Shown: in pieces, positions 52,916-64,000 of the stretch
How the letters are laid out: the number at the start of each line of letters is the position of its first letter
Position numbering within the stretch: position 1 is the stretch's first letter
DNA from: Anagrus nilaparvatae
Lineage: Eukaryota; Arthropoda; Insecta; Hymenoptera; Mymaridae
Assembly: GCA_022575985.1 (NCBI GenBank)
Contig: JAKSXM010000285.1
Coordinates: forward strand, 124,001 to 188,000
Direction of reading: 5' to 3'
Length of the DNA stretch: 64,000 nucleotides
Position numbers and translations under genes: made by a program
The notes under the pieces: model-generated
The model's database searches: none
Seen by the model: the letters and a program-made list of their open reading frames with translations, nothing else
What the model was told of the DNA's origin: nothing

Positions 52916-55566
52916 ATGGCGCAGTCTTATTATTTTAACAAATATTTTAAAGAACTCAAAATTTTATTAATAATTGTTGGAATTTGGCCTTGCGATAATG
53001 GAATTGCAACTAAAATTGTGAAATGCATTGTGTTTATAACTTTTCGTTTGATAGAAATCCTTATGGTAATTAAAAAAATATTTATATTTATTACATTTTT
53101 TAAAGAAAATATTAGATCTTTTATATTTTTTTAAAACACAGCTAACTAAATTGTATGAAATTAAAAACCAATCAAATCTTGTTCTTGAGTCTTTATCTGA
53201 AATCTTTTTAACCTTAATAGTAGAGGCTATGTGGTTTCATTTTTGGATCAAAGAAAATCAGGTATATCAAAAAATGAAGAGTTTAGTATATAAAATGATA
53301 ACAAATTATAAAATTGGCTATCAATTTATTCACAGATAAAATCACTCCTGGATGATATCGACGGTCATTGGAAAACTATAGTGCAAAGAGCTGAATTTAA
53401 AATTTTAATAAAAGCAGCTGACACAGGGAAAAAGACAAGTTTCTTTTACATTGGTAAGTTGATCATATTTATTTAAATTGTGAATCCTCACAGAAGAACC
53501 ATTGTGATAGTTGAATTGTTGATTTTAACATAGAACATGTTTATATGGAGGAGGTACCCTGGAAATCTGAAAATCAAGGGGGGGGGGGTCAAATGTGTCC
53601 GATTTAATAATAATAGTAACAATATAGATCTTTATTTCGCATTTCAAAAATATTATAACATATTTTAACTTTGTATATAAATAGTCAATATATAGTTTAT
53701 ATATGGTTCGTTTTCATTTTATTTGAAAAAATAGCTTAAAATAATAAAAATAAAAAATTCCTTTTTTTTAAGTCTAAAAAAATTATTCCCTAAACCTAAA
53801 TTATTCCAATTCCCTAAACCCGAACTATTCAAACTCCCTAAAACTAAACTCTTCAAAATACATTTCACCCGTCCTCCTTAAATCAAACATATCTGACCCC
53901 TTTCCACCAATTTCTAGCTTCACAAAATATCTCTCCCTAGAAACATGTTCCATGTTAAATCTTAAATTTTATCTTGCTATTGGGTTATGTTTTTATCCTG
54001 AAAATTCATTTATGTTAATGTGAACAAATCCCAAAGGTATTATCAATTAAGGTATAAATATAATTATGCTATATATTAATCCATATTAATATTAATATTT
54101 AAAATCCTCTATTAATTTTTTAAAAAATACAATTTTTTGGCCTCCGGGAGACTATATCAAACAGCTGCCTTTATATTTTGAAAAAGCAACTACTTTTAAT
54201 TAGGAGACCATTACAAAAAATATTTCGGAACCTGATAATTATTTTCTTGAAAATTTTTGCCTTTAAAAAATACAAAAAATACCAACATTTTTTTTCTTTT
54301 TGGACGTAATATCTAATTTTTTTTTCACGGGAGTTTAAAATGGCAATATCAAAGAAAAGAACATTTTTAGTCTTTTTTATATTTTTTTACTTTATTAGAT
54401 ATATTTTTTTATTGCTTAAGAAACCGTAGTACCAATAATTTAGTATCGTTTTTTTAAAGTATCTATCATTTTTGTAGTTATGTGCCTAACATTTGGAATC
54501 TTAGAATCAGGAACTCCGATGATAACGCCAATAATGGACATTATCAAGCCTTTAAATGAACCAAGGATTAAAGAGCACCTCCTTTTGATGGAATTTATTG
54601 TCGATGAACAGGAACATTACTATAAAATATACGCTTTTTCAATAGTTTGTGTTATTTTGGCTATTCAAATTACACTTGCAATATCTTGCTTCTTTGCTTG
54701 TACAGTTCAACATATTATTGGGCTATTTAATATACTCAGGTAATTAATCAATAGGTATTAGGATGTTTGATTTCTATATTTACTAATTATTGAATTAATT
54801 CTTTGTTTAGATATCGTATAAAAATGGCTTTGGAAAATTCGAATGCAGAAGATGTAAAGCATCTAAAAATAATCGATTGCATAGCTTTTCACCAGGATAT
54901 TCTTGAGTAAGAATAAACACTTTTAAATATTTCGCCAAATTACTAAACAGAATTATTTTTTTAGCTTTGTTCAGAATTTCAAGAAATGTTTTAAAAAATT
55001 ATTGGGTATTCTAATGCTTGTATCTCTTCTATTGATAAGTTTGTGCGGAGTAGCAGTAAGTTGAAAAAAATAATTTATTTCTAAATATTTTTGAAATACG
55101 AGTTTATTAATGCAAAAAAAAATTTAGGTAATTCTTCAAGATGATGTTAAAACGGCAATTAAATGCTCGATATTTTTTATAGCAGTTGCAGTTATGATGT
55201 TTTTACTTTATAGACACGCTCAGACTATCATTGATGCCAACGACAAACTGTACAATAGCATGTAAACCAAATTTTTAGGTAGACAAAATTTCCTTTTACT
55301 CATTAAAGCCTATTTTTTTTAATTTTAGATACGATTCAAATTGGGAAGATGCTTCTCTCAAAACACAAAAGTTAATACAAATGATGTTGGTGAGATGTTT
55401 GCAGCCACCAAGCGTAAAGGCTATCTTTATACCAGTGAACATGGCTACTTATGCAAACGTATGCTTAAAAGCAACGATTTTAGTTAAATCACTAATAGAA
55501 AATTATATTTTTTAGGTTATCAAAACTTCTTGTCAGTATTTTACTTTTCTCAGAAAAACAGTGTAA
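52916..55566 (+). CDS. Insect odorant receptor (7tm_6 family), nine exons
   Basis: Ligand-binding subunit of an odorant-gated channel in olfactory neuron membranes, working with the co-receptor Orco. Exons: 52916-53065, 53142-53261, 53336-53453, 54478-54739, 54811-54906, 54965-55055, 55128-55261, 55329-55458, 55516-55566; every junction is GT-AG and phases match, giving 1152 nt (383 residues plus stop), a normal length. Start MAQSYYFNKYFKELKILL precedes GIWPCD; SLLDDIDGHWKTIV and EFKILIKAA lie in the expected loop region; multiple hydrophobic segments follow; the C-terminal signature YDSNWED, QMMLVRCLQPP and TSCQYFTFLRKT is typical. No disabling lesion seen. Intron 3 (1024 bp) carries a TIR repeat. 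The exon 1 donor is the least certain. Confidence 0.88.
53530..53952. mobile_element. TIR repeat in receptor intron 3
   Basis: Begins TAGAACATGTTTA and ends GAAACATGTTCCATG, inverted termini shared with the element at 59420-59861. Internally it has a run of G then TCAAATGTGTCC, and CCCTAAACCTAAATTATTCC repeats. Orientation is opposite to the 59 kb copy. Confidence 0.6.
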
Positions 55567-56086
55567 ACTTAAAAAAGAAAGCAAGAAACCGAATAATTAT
55601 TACTTTTTTACTCTTATTGTAGGCCTTTTTCAACTTCTGTAGTTGGTAAATTTTGTAAATTTTAAAATGATATTAAAAAAAAAAAATCAGGCAAGTGATT
55701 ATCTGCAGCTAGAAGGCTCCCTTCTATATTTTATCTTGCCCTACGTGTTTTTTGTCTACTTTAAAAAAACTTCAAAAAAGTTACTGGATATTTGTTTTAA
55801 AAAAAAACATAAATATTATTAAAAATAAACACGTACCTAAACTCATTGTCATGTAATATTATAAAGAAATAGTAGAGAAAATCATTACAGATCTTCCGGT
55901 TTTTCACCAACACCTAAAAGTGACCTAAATTTTTGTGAAATTCGCTTCATTACAACCTTAGCCAAAAAGTTGCGGCATTTAATTGTATACTATATCTTGC
56001 ATAGCAACTGCTCTTCTCTTTATATTATATTCATTCTTATACTATACCATTATAAAATGCTCTTAATATGCTATATACACCTCGAA
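55567..56086. other. Noncoding stretch downstream of the receptor
   Basis: AT-rich; no gene recognised. Polyadenylation signals AATAAA-like occur, for example AATAAACACG near 55825. Confidence 0.35.
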
Positions 56087-56212
56087 ATACACGGTCTTTG
56101 GCTGGATTTTGGTGTTTTTTGTCAGTCACATTGGAACTTATATGTGTTATACATATAGTTCCTCCGTTTATGATTGACAAATAATGCCCACATCCAGCCA
56201 AAGACCGTGTAT
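56087..56212. repeat. Short palindrome of about 126 bp
   Basis: ATACACGGTCTTTGGCTGGAT at 56087-56107 (21 bases; first 20 shown pair perfectly) and its inverse at 56192-56212, with looser pairing inward (TTTGTCAGTCACA against its partner). A MITE remnant or a foldable RNA; only ORF-like noise inside. Confidence 0.6.
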
Positions 56213-57251
56213 ATTATTACATACATATATATCGGGTGGAACACAATTGCTTTAAGGTAGGGTGCTACTTGGCGCACCTGCGGTGTCAAGCAAAATCCGC
56301 AAATTAGTTTACAGGAAAACGGGAAGAGATAATGGAAAAATTTTTTGGGATATAATAAATGAACTAACAAAGTATGTAAACAAATTTATGTTAATTAATT
56401 TTTATAATTTTTTATGTGTTTAAATTTTATTTGAAGTTCAAGAATTTTCGCCGGAAAGAGCTGCTGGTACCCAAGATAAAAAATGTTTGGCAGCACCTAT
56501 AAAAAAAAAGAAAAAAAAAAAAAAAAAAAAAAAAAAAAGAATTCTTTTTTTTAATTTTAATAATTAGTATGTATAGAGGACGCCAAAGTACAGGTGTAGA
56601 AAGTGCAGTCGGTCCATGGCTGACAGTTAATCTCAGGATTGGCAAGTTTGAAAAAAAAAACCAAAAATATTCTTAATAAGTTATGCGTCTCACAAGGCAA
56701 TGCACCTAAAATAGAAAAAAAAACCAAAAAATAAAAAAATGGGAGAGGCGGAAAGAAATTTTTTAAAATTAGGCGTTATTTTTTACCGTGTTACGCCTGG
56801 TAAAGGCATATTTAAATTAATTTTTTTTTAATTTTATGGTGTATTGCCTTGTCATATACTTTAATGAATACATTGAACTAAAGTTTTTGAAAATCGGCCC
56901 AGCCAAACCGGAGATTAACTGTCAGCCAGTTGAAAAAAGGTAGTTTGGAGATAAACGCGTTTGAAATTTTTTTTTTGTATCATTTCTTAAGTATTTCACT
57001 CGTTTAGATTCACGTAACATCGTTATAAAGCAGAATTTTGCCTAAATATTTTGGAAGGGAATTTTTGAAGGTATAGAGAGTTAAAATAAAAATTTAAAAA
57101 AATTTTGATTTATCGAAAAATCCAATTCGGTCTGTACCCTTAATATATATATATACTAACAATATAAATATTCGCGGTAATTGTGTTCCACACCCGGTAT
57201 ATCGTTTCATCGTGTCGTTTTTTGAAATATTTACTCCCCTGCATGGCAAAA
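56213..57251. other. Noncoding stretch with a repeat related to 31988-32370
   Basis: GAGGACGCCAAAGTACAGG at 56577 and AACGCGTTTGAAATTTT at 56955 match GAGGGCGTCAAAGTATAG and AACGCGTTTAAAGTTTT at 31989 and 32352 with similar spacing, so this is a diverged member of the same repeat. A run of about 30 A at 56506-56538 precedes it. No gene seen. Confidence 0.45.
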
Positions 57252-57263
57252 GCATTGAATGTA

Positions 57264-58226
57264 GTAGTAGTAATTTTATTTTTGTCAAATTATATACATA
57301 ATTGTTACAAGATTGAAATAAGTTAATACAAAATTTAAAGTATAAACATAAAAATTATTTAAAGAACATGTTTTGATTTTAAAGTAAAATTATATATGAA
57401 CTTAAAATTAGAAAAAATTCTTCAGATCTATTTCATGTATTTTCTTCTATTTTCTATTATTTTGAATTTTTTTGCTTTTTTAATTTGTCTGTTTTCAATA
57501 TCTGTTGACAAAGATCACTAACAATTACATATGCTGGCACATCACTGCACTATCTATTTTAATTTTTTCTCAAGGAATTCCTATTAAACCGAAATTCCTT
57601 TTTCTATTTTAATGGGTTGAGGATGTGACAGCCTTTTTGCAATCGCCAGTGCTGTTTTCATGATATATCTGTTAATATTGTTGTCATTTACTGTTTTAAA
57701 TTGCTGTTCGCTTACAAATTCACTTCTTTTCATTGTAAATGATGTGATGAGAAATTTATAAGTTACTTACTCTGTTTTCATTTCTTCTTAATATAAATTG
57801 CCGTTTTCCCCTTTACTATTCAAAATAAATTTTTGGGATTTCTCCCTATTTTTTTTTCTTCACTATTCAATATATTTTAAGCAAAAAACGGCATTTTCAT
57901 CAAGACTATTTTTATTACTGTTTTCAATATCTATTATTATATCAATTGTTTGTATATTTTAAACTCTTCTGTTATAAATGCTATATTTGATCTATACAAG
58001 CCACATTTCTAACCTAACTTTTTCTCAACTTTTTTCTTTCATTTAATCTTGATTTAATTTTTATGCTGGAGTTTTTCTTTTATTTTCATTTATTTAATAA
58101 GTTTTATTTTGACACTTATGACCGATTTTTCTGGTATTTTTTAAACTTTTTCTGTAAATAATAACTATTTTTTACGGAGCTATTTTATAACGTGACTATG
58201 CGCTTTCGCGCCCATACCCTCTCCCT
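57264..58226 (-). mobile_element. 963 bp insertion with 12 bp target duplication and (TAC)n tail
   Basis: GCATTGAATGTA occurs on both sides (57252-57263 and 58227-58238). Read on the minus strand the insert starts AGGGAGAGGGTATGGGCG and ends in AAAATTACTACTAC. A long, variable duplication and a simple-repeat tail at one end are marks of target-primed reverse transcription, so this is a SINE or 5'-truncated LINE. No ORF or polymerase III boxes recognised. Confidence 0.65.
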
Positions 58227-58238
58227 GCATTGAATGTA

Positions 58239-59381
58239 TAGGACCGTGTAAACGTCGAAAAGCACGGAAAGTATACGACTATATCGTGCGTACGTATAGA
58301 AGGGAACCTTCAAAAAATTTAGCTAAAATTAATGAACATACTGATTTTTATTAATTTTAAAATGCTGTACTATGTTAAATTATAATTCCAAAAGTGTAAA
58401 TTCACCGAAATAAGTTTTTTAAATTTATAGTTGATTTTTTTGTTGGTAATTTAACTTATTAAAAAAAAATAGCAGAAACTAATTTTTTTATAATTCTTAA
58501 AAAAATTTGCATATTTAGAAAAGATAATTTTTTGATACTTTCAATGAATTTTTGGCCATTTCAGTTTTTCGGCGCTTGGCTTTGTTCAACCTTAAAATTA
58601 TGATTATATGCAAAGACTACTATGGGATAATTTATGGTTAGCAGCCCCAGCAGATTTTTAACATTTTTATTGCTTAATCTGATGGTTTATCATAAAAAAT
58701 AAGATTCCAAGGGCCGGCAACTACCTCCCTATATTCGTTGGGATAGTTTAAAACGTGTTTTGATGGACTAAAACTCAAAAATGAACCCTAAAAATGAAAA
58801 AATGGATTAATCTTATAAAAATCCGTTCAATCCTTAATTGTGAAGACCGCTTCTAATTTAGTTGGAAGTGCCATTAGAACCTGTTAGAAAATTTTCACAT
58901 TTTAATTTATTCTTATTTTTAAGAACGTTCACTGCATATTGAAAATGGTGGGCAGATTTAAGAATTTATTATTATATGCTAACGCTTTGGGTATTGCACC
59001 AAGAAATACGGGCGCTTGAATAAACATATAATAGCGTTCCTATATTTCAAATTTAACATTTTTTGTTTTTTAACAAAGTCAAATAACTCAAAAACTAAAC
59101 TACTACATTTTAAATGGTAAATACTTAAATCTGGGCATTTTTTAGACAAATCGTTTAGTTTTTTCAATCTGTAGTGAAGTCCAAACTCAAAAAAGTTTCA
59201 AGTGCTATAATGGGCTTCAGAAAAGATGTTGTTGCCTAAATTAAACGGGAATCTAAGAAAACTTATTTTTTCAGTTATAATTGCGCATTCCGCTTGTGCT
59301 TTTAGAACTCCATATACTTGAAAAAAAAATAACTTAGTCTAATTCTATACTATAGATAATCAATAATTGTTTTAAAAAATA
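58239..59381. other. AT-rich stretch
   Basis: No gene or repeat identified; the ORF at 58979-59167 is not convincing. Confidence 0.35.
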
Positions 59382-59861
59382 AAACTTATAACCGGTTTGT
59401 GTAAACACAACCTAAATGCATGGAACATGTTTACTTCCAGATGAGGACTAGGTATAATACATATGTTACTCAACATTACAATACAATTTTCTAATTTTAT
59501 AATTTGTAATTATCAACTTACTCGCTGCTAAGATTCTAAACTATTTTGATTCCCTAAACCTGAATTATTAAGTCCCTTAACAATATTATTCCAAGTCCCT
59601 TAACAATATTATTCCAAGTCCCTAAGTCCCTAAATTAAGTCCTTAAGCTCAGATTTTTCAAAGTCTCCTAATTATTCTAAGTTTCATTTGACCCCCCCCC
59701 CCTTAAATAGGACAAATTTGACCACCGCCCTTAAATTGGACATATTTTACCACCCCCCTTAAATAGGACAAATTTGACCACCCCCCTTAAATAGGACAAA
59801 TTTGACCACCCCCCTTAATTTTCAAGTTCTGAAGTACCCCCTCCCTATAAACATGTTCCAT
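59382..59861. mobile_element. TIR repeat with internal 28 bp minisatellite
   Basis: Core element 59420-59861 has inverted ends ATGGAACATGTTTA and TAAACATGTTCCAT. The 5' flank from 59382 (ACTTATAACCGGTTTGTG) is shared with 28154. CCCTAAACCTGAATTATT-type units fill the left half and the minisatellite the right half. Confidence 0.65.
59690..59822. repeat. 28 bp minisatellite, five copies
   Basis: Unit close to CCCCCCTTAAATAGGACAAA plus TTTGACCA. The TTAAAT landmark recurs at 59703, 59731, 59759, 59787 and 59815, exactly 28 bp apart. Confidence 0.9.
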
Positions 59862-60975
59862 GTTAAAATGCATTTTAAAGAGTTTGGGTATTTTTTTTTT
59901 TTTATGGAAATAATATATTAGAAAAACCTAAAAAATCTATTATACCATATCAAAGCTAATTTTTAAGTATAAATATAAATATTAAAATTTAGGGTGGTAA
60001 AAATAAGCAAAATATAAAACACGATTTCTTTTATTTCTATTAATTGTGAGTGACACGCCGTAAAATTTGCCATTTTTTCAATGGCATGTTCAAAAGTAGT
60101 CTTATTCAAAGTTACCCTATACGCGAAAAAAGAAATTTTTCCTCTATCCTGAGATATTTCAATGTTTAGACCATCAAAAAAGCTAGAAAAAAAAATCTTT
60201 TTTTAAATTATAGTTGTTTTTTGGATTTTTTAATTTGTTTTACAAGAAAAGGCATAAATCCAACAAAAAAAAGTTGTTTAGATAAATATATTATTTGATT
60301 ATTACCTAACACATAGTAAAGGAAAAAAAACAAACTATAGTAATATAGATTATCAATAAAATCGAATGTTTATTATTTATATTGATTTACATACGCCTAT
60401 TTTTTTTCGAATACAATGTCGTTTTTAAGACTTGTAAATATTATAAACTGTAGAATTCCTCTAAATAACATTTATGTAAAATGCAATGTATGTTAAAAAT
60501 AAAAATAGCTACCTAATTAAAAAAAAATTTATTTTCTATTGTAAATTCTTTCATGTTACCCCAAAAATTTAATAATCATTCAAAGTTATGGCTGCATCGT
60601 TTCAATTAAATATTTTGTTAATATAAAGTAAATCCAAATTCCTGAATGCAAAGAATGTTATGAAATAACTAACAAAAATAATTAATAATTGAAATATTTT
60701 AAGTTAAATTTCTAAATAATATTTAAGCTAATTAATCAAACAATAGATATTTTAAATTAAGAAACTAGAATAATGACTTTTTTTATAAATTTAATTTATT
60801 TAATTTATCTCTTTTTGCGTTATTTTATTCAATTAATTTGTTTCTCAAAAGACGGTTTTCATTATTCATTTATTTTTTAATCTGCAATTGGAGAATAGAT
60901 CTTAAATATCTTAAAGATCTATTTTTTCCCAGCTTAATTTTCACTTTAAAGACCCCGTTTAATTAATCTTTAAGG
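59862..60975. other. AT-rich stretch
   Basis: No gene, RNA or repeat recognised in about 1.1 kb. Confidence 0.35.
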
Positions 60976-61614
60976 TGGCTCTCTCATGAGCACTGGGTGT
61001 ATCGTAACCTTTTTTTGAAACTGAGATAATTGGCCATGCTTGTGCACAAAAATATATCAATGAAAGAGTTGATGTTTTATGTGCCTTTTAAACAAGAAAA
61101 TAAAAAACAAATAAAAATGTTTGACTGTTTAAACGAATACGAAATATTTTAAGGCGTCAATTATTGCTTTTTAAACGTGGCTTTTAAGCAAGCCGTGAAG
61201 CCAAAGAGTGTCAGGTCTGGGCTGTTTTCGATCAAAATTCTGCTTAGTTCATGTTTGAGATCATTAAATTTCAGCTAGAGAAGCCGTGTGAAAATTTTCG
61301 AAAAAACCTTTTGAATCATAAGTTATAGCTATTCGTTTATAAAATAAAAGCTAAAAATGTTCCAAAATTTATAATTAATTAAATATAACTCATAATAAAA
61401 AAGATTTTTGCGAAAATTTCCCACGGCTTCCCCAGCTGAAATTAAAGTCCTTAATTGTCAATTAAACATATTGAATTTTTTTTTCAAATCTAAAATACAC
61501 ATTAAACGTCAACTCTTTCATGAGCACATTTTTGATAATACATGGACACATGACTATGGCCAATTACCTCAATTTTTAAAAAAATCTACTACACACCTAG
61601 TGCTCATGAGAGCT
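60976..61614. mobile_element. Foldback element of about 640 bp
   Basis: GCTCTCTCATGAGCACTGGG at the left pairs with the inverse of CTAGTGCTCATGAGAGC at the right; inner blocks AATTGGCCAT, GAAAGAGTTGA and GAAGCCGTG also have inverse partners. The + ORF at 61408-61677 is only the right arm read through. No coding capacity. Confidence 0.75.
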
Positions 61615-61677
61615 TATCCAATCAAATTTAATTTTCTACAAGCTATTTTGAGAATATTTAAAATTTACATATTTTAA

Positions 61678-62110
61678 ATCCATACTGGCCCTGATAAATT
61701 AATTTTCATTTATGGGGTCCATTAATATTCTTGAAAATCAAATTTTAACCAGAGATTCTATTTATGTCCCAATAGAAATTTAAGTTTGCCCAAAATAGCC
61801 ATTTTAAATTATCAAATTATCGCTCTTAGAAATTCAATATCATGCTGAAAGGCAGCCTTTACCTACATAATTCTACTTTTAAATAATAAAGGCAATAAAT
61901 TTTATTCTGAAAGTTTTTTTTTTAATGTCTGTTTTAAACAAACAGGTTTTGATAGTTGCCTTTAATTGATATTATTTTAATACCAAATTAATATAAGTCC
62001 CTAATGCTAAAGTCTTTAAATTTAGTTTAATTTTAAGACCATAAGTTGATATTATTTTAATTTTCTAAATTCAATGGCTCACCAAATTATAATCTATTAT
62101 TAGGAATAAC
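61678..62110. other. Noncoding stretch
   Basis: AT-rich with nothing recognised. Confidence 0.3.
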
Positions 62111-62906
62111 TTTAATATATTGAAAAAACACCCAAGATGTGCCCCATCTATTCCTACGCACCTTCTGGGTCTAGAAACGCAGGACTCAATGTCACGACAA
62201 TGTTATAAAATAGAGTTTTTAGGCAATTTTTCAAATAACGTTGTCAAATTGCATTTCATCCAAAATACTTCCGGTTGGTCTCATTTTTTTTCTATAAGTG
62301 CTATGCTTATAAACTACAATTTTGTATCACCAATCCTCTCATTACTATAATCAATAAACCAAATGTCCATTTTTGGCCCAAAATAATTAATTTTTAAATT
62401 GCTGCTAAAATTGAAATTTTTGATGAAAACGAGTTTTGTAGTTTATATGTTTCAAAAATTTTGTACAAGTTCCAAGTTTCGAAAAAATTTTTATTCTATT
62501 TTACTTTAGTCGTTTCCGAGATATGACTCCACAAAGATAGTGATAAAATATGATTCTTTTTTTAAAACACTTTAATTGAAACTCTGTCTTTAATTTATCA
62601 TATCTGCTAAACAAACAATCGAAAAAGAATGAGTAAAGAATTTTTAGAAGTTTAGAACTTGTAAAAAATTTTTGGCAGCAATTTGAAAATTGGTCATTTT
62701 GGGCTGAAAATAGACATTTATACAAAAAAAAATTAGACCAACCGGAAGTGTTTTGGATGAAATGCAATTTGATAGGGTCATTTGGAAAATTGTCTAAAAA
62801 CTCTATTTATAACATTGTCATGACATTGAGCCCTGCGTTTATTGATCCAGAAGGTGCGTTGAAATAAGCGGGGCGAATCTTGAGTTTTTTTTTCAACATA
62901 TATTTA
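62111..62906. mobile_element. Foldback element, family copy 1
   Basis: Left AATATATTGAAAAAACACCC and CAAGATGTGCCCCATC pair with inverse sequences at the right end (GGGGCGAATCTTGAG, TTTCAACATATATTT). Arms share blocks such as AAATTGCATTTCATCCAAAA and ACTTCCGGTTGGTCT. The two ORFs on opposite strands (62120 + and 62767 -) both contain FIQNTSGWS because they are the two arms. Confidence 0.82.
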
Positions 62907-63078
62907 AATCATCCGTAACTATAGATAGTAATTTGGTGATCCAAATTTTCTAGTCTCCCTTTGTTAGTCCCTAAACGCGGAAACCCGGATTTTTCTGTCC
63001 CAAAACCCAAATTATTCTAATTAGGGAAAATAAGCACATTTTAGACGCAAAGTTATAATACCTGTAGTTGGAGATGAG

Positions 63079-63995
63079 TTTATTATATTGAAAAAACATC
63101 CCCGATACCCTCCATTTATTCCGACGGGTCTACTGAACCTAGAAAAATAGGGCTACAAGTTTTACGATAGGATTGGCTATTTTCAAAATATTGATGTAGC
63201 TTTGTTTTATAACCTATATAATTCCAATTGGTCTCATTTTTTCGTAAAATGCCATCTTTCAATCTCTAAATCGATATTTTTTATCGTTGATTGTCTCTCT
63301 ATAATCCCCAATTTTAACCAAACATGGCCATATTTCAAATTAATGCCACAATTAGTAAGAAAGTAGTTCTTTTATGTAGCATATAATGAAAAATTTTTAT
63401 TCATCCTTTTCGATTCAGTTACATTAAAAAACCTTAAATAGAGACTCTATAACTTTAAATTATCTTGTCTTGAAAAAATAATCAAAAAGAGATGAGAAGA
63501 AGTTTAAAAAAAAGTTTTAAAAAGCTTAAAGAGTTAAGTTTATGAAATAGGGAACTTGTATATTACAATTTTGCGACCTACAAAACCTATTGTCATTAAA
63601 ATTATAATTTTGGTAGCAATTTAAAAATTGGTCATTTTGGGCCGAAAATGGGATTTATTGGCTAAAGCAATGAGGGAATTGGTGATTATTAATTGCGAGT
63701 TACGGATATTCAAAGATGACACTTAAACAAAAAAAAAGAGATATCAATTAGATGTTACATTAATAAACCAATTATATATAGGTTAATAAACAAAGCTGCG
63801 GCATATAGCCTAAAAACCTTATGTTAGAACATGGATCCCTGTTTTTCTAAGTCCAGGAGGCTTGTTGTAAAGTGGAAGTTAAAAAATTAATTATTATTGT
63901 TTATTTTATTATTTTTTGTTTTATTACTTTTTGTTTAATTTTTAAAAACATAATTTTTTATAAACGTAAATATCGGGGATATTTTTTCAATAAAA
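63079..63995. mobile_element. Foldback element, family copy 2
   Basis: Left TTATTATATTGAAAAAACAT then CCCCGATA pair with the inverse sequence at 63970-63995. Internal blocks (TATAATTCCAATTGGTCTCA, TAGAAAAATAGGG) are related to copy 1 and to its own right arm. Lies 173 bp from copy 1. Confidence 0.75.
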
Positions 63996-64000
63996 TAAAT

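Noticed and set aside
56087..56212. microRNA precursor
   Set aside because: A 20 bp perfect stem with a large loop of about 84 nt and weak inner pairing fits a small inverted-repeat element better.
62120..62767. ORFs sharing FIQNTSGWS on opposite strands
   Set aside because: Two arms of one foldback element, so similarity reflects the inverted repeat and not protein conservation.
1..64000. tRNA, rRNA or spliceosomal RNA genes
   Set aside because: No cloverleaf with A/B boxes or conserved rRNA block noticed by eye; a covariance-model scan would be decisive.

Overview
The window looks like a stretch of insect nuclear DNA, very AT-rich and dominated by nested transposable elements. The best host-gene evidence is an apparently intact nine-exon odorant receptor gene on the + strand (52916-55566). 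There is also a broken fragment of the mitochondrial ribosomal protein gene mRpL3 near the left edge (667-1111). Receptor type, small introns, A/T-rich intergenic DNA and element families (BEL/Pao, Ty3/gypsy, Polinton, R1-like, Mutator-like) fit an insect. A hymenopteran such as a parasitoid wasp is plausible but cannot be settled from sequence alone.

Left third (1-26200). After the mRpL3 remnant and a BEL/Pao gag fragment comes a Polinton/Maverick remnant on the minus strand: an acidic spliced ORF, protein-primed DNA polymerase B, packaging ATPase, a small basic protein, a conserved protein of unknown role and a truncated integrase. All recognisable Polinton genes carry stops or frameshifts and no capsid or protease genes were found. 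A 12374 bp Ty3/gypsy element (7194-19567, minus strand) sits inside the ATPase gene. Its two 1148 bp LTRs look identical and the target duplication is TTAT. It carries a TATA plus initiator promoter, an N-terminal ORF in frame with Gag but separated from it by one TAA, Gag, a -1 frameshift signal (GGGAAAC plus stem-loop), an uninterrupted Pol and a third ORF encoding a zinc-knuckle protein preceded by a splice acceptor. This element is the most interesting object here. A second 1.1 kb insertion splits the polymerase.

Middle (26200-50200). A Mutator-like transposase relic and gypsy pol fragments are followed by an architecture of inverted repeats. A repeat of about 2.7 kb, built of roughly 470 bp units, occurs twice in opposite orientation (29742-33459 and 38972-41672). 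The left copy holds a 1031 bp TTAA-flanked element that is absent from the right copy. The right copy is itself nested in a larger foldback (36194-42694) whose centre is a palindromic array of 312 bp units. Then come an internally deleted R1-like LINE interrupted by a 346 bp MITE, a candidate 2.9 kb solo LTR, and a relic of an unidentified multicopy ORF.

Right third (50200-64000). A 699 bp near-perfect hairpin element, a decayed duplicate of the receptor's first exon, the receptor gene, and a series of short inverted-repeat elements, one insertion with a 12 bp target duplication and a 28 bp minisatellite. I saw no RNA genes or CRISPR arrays.
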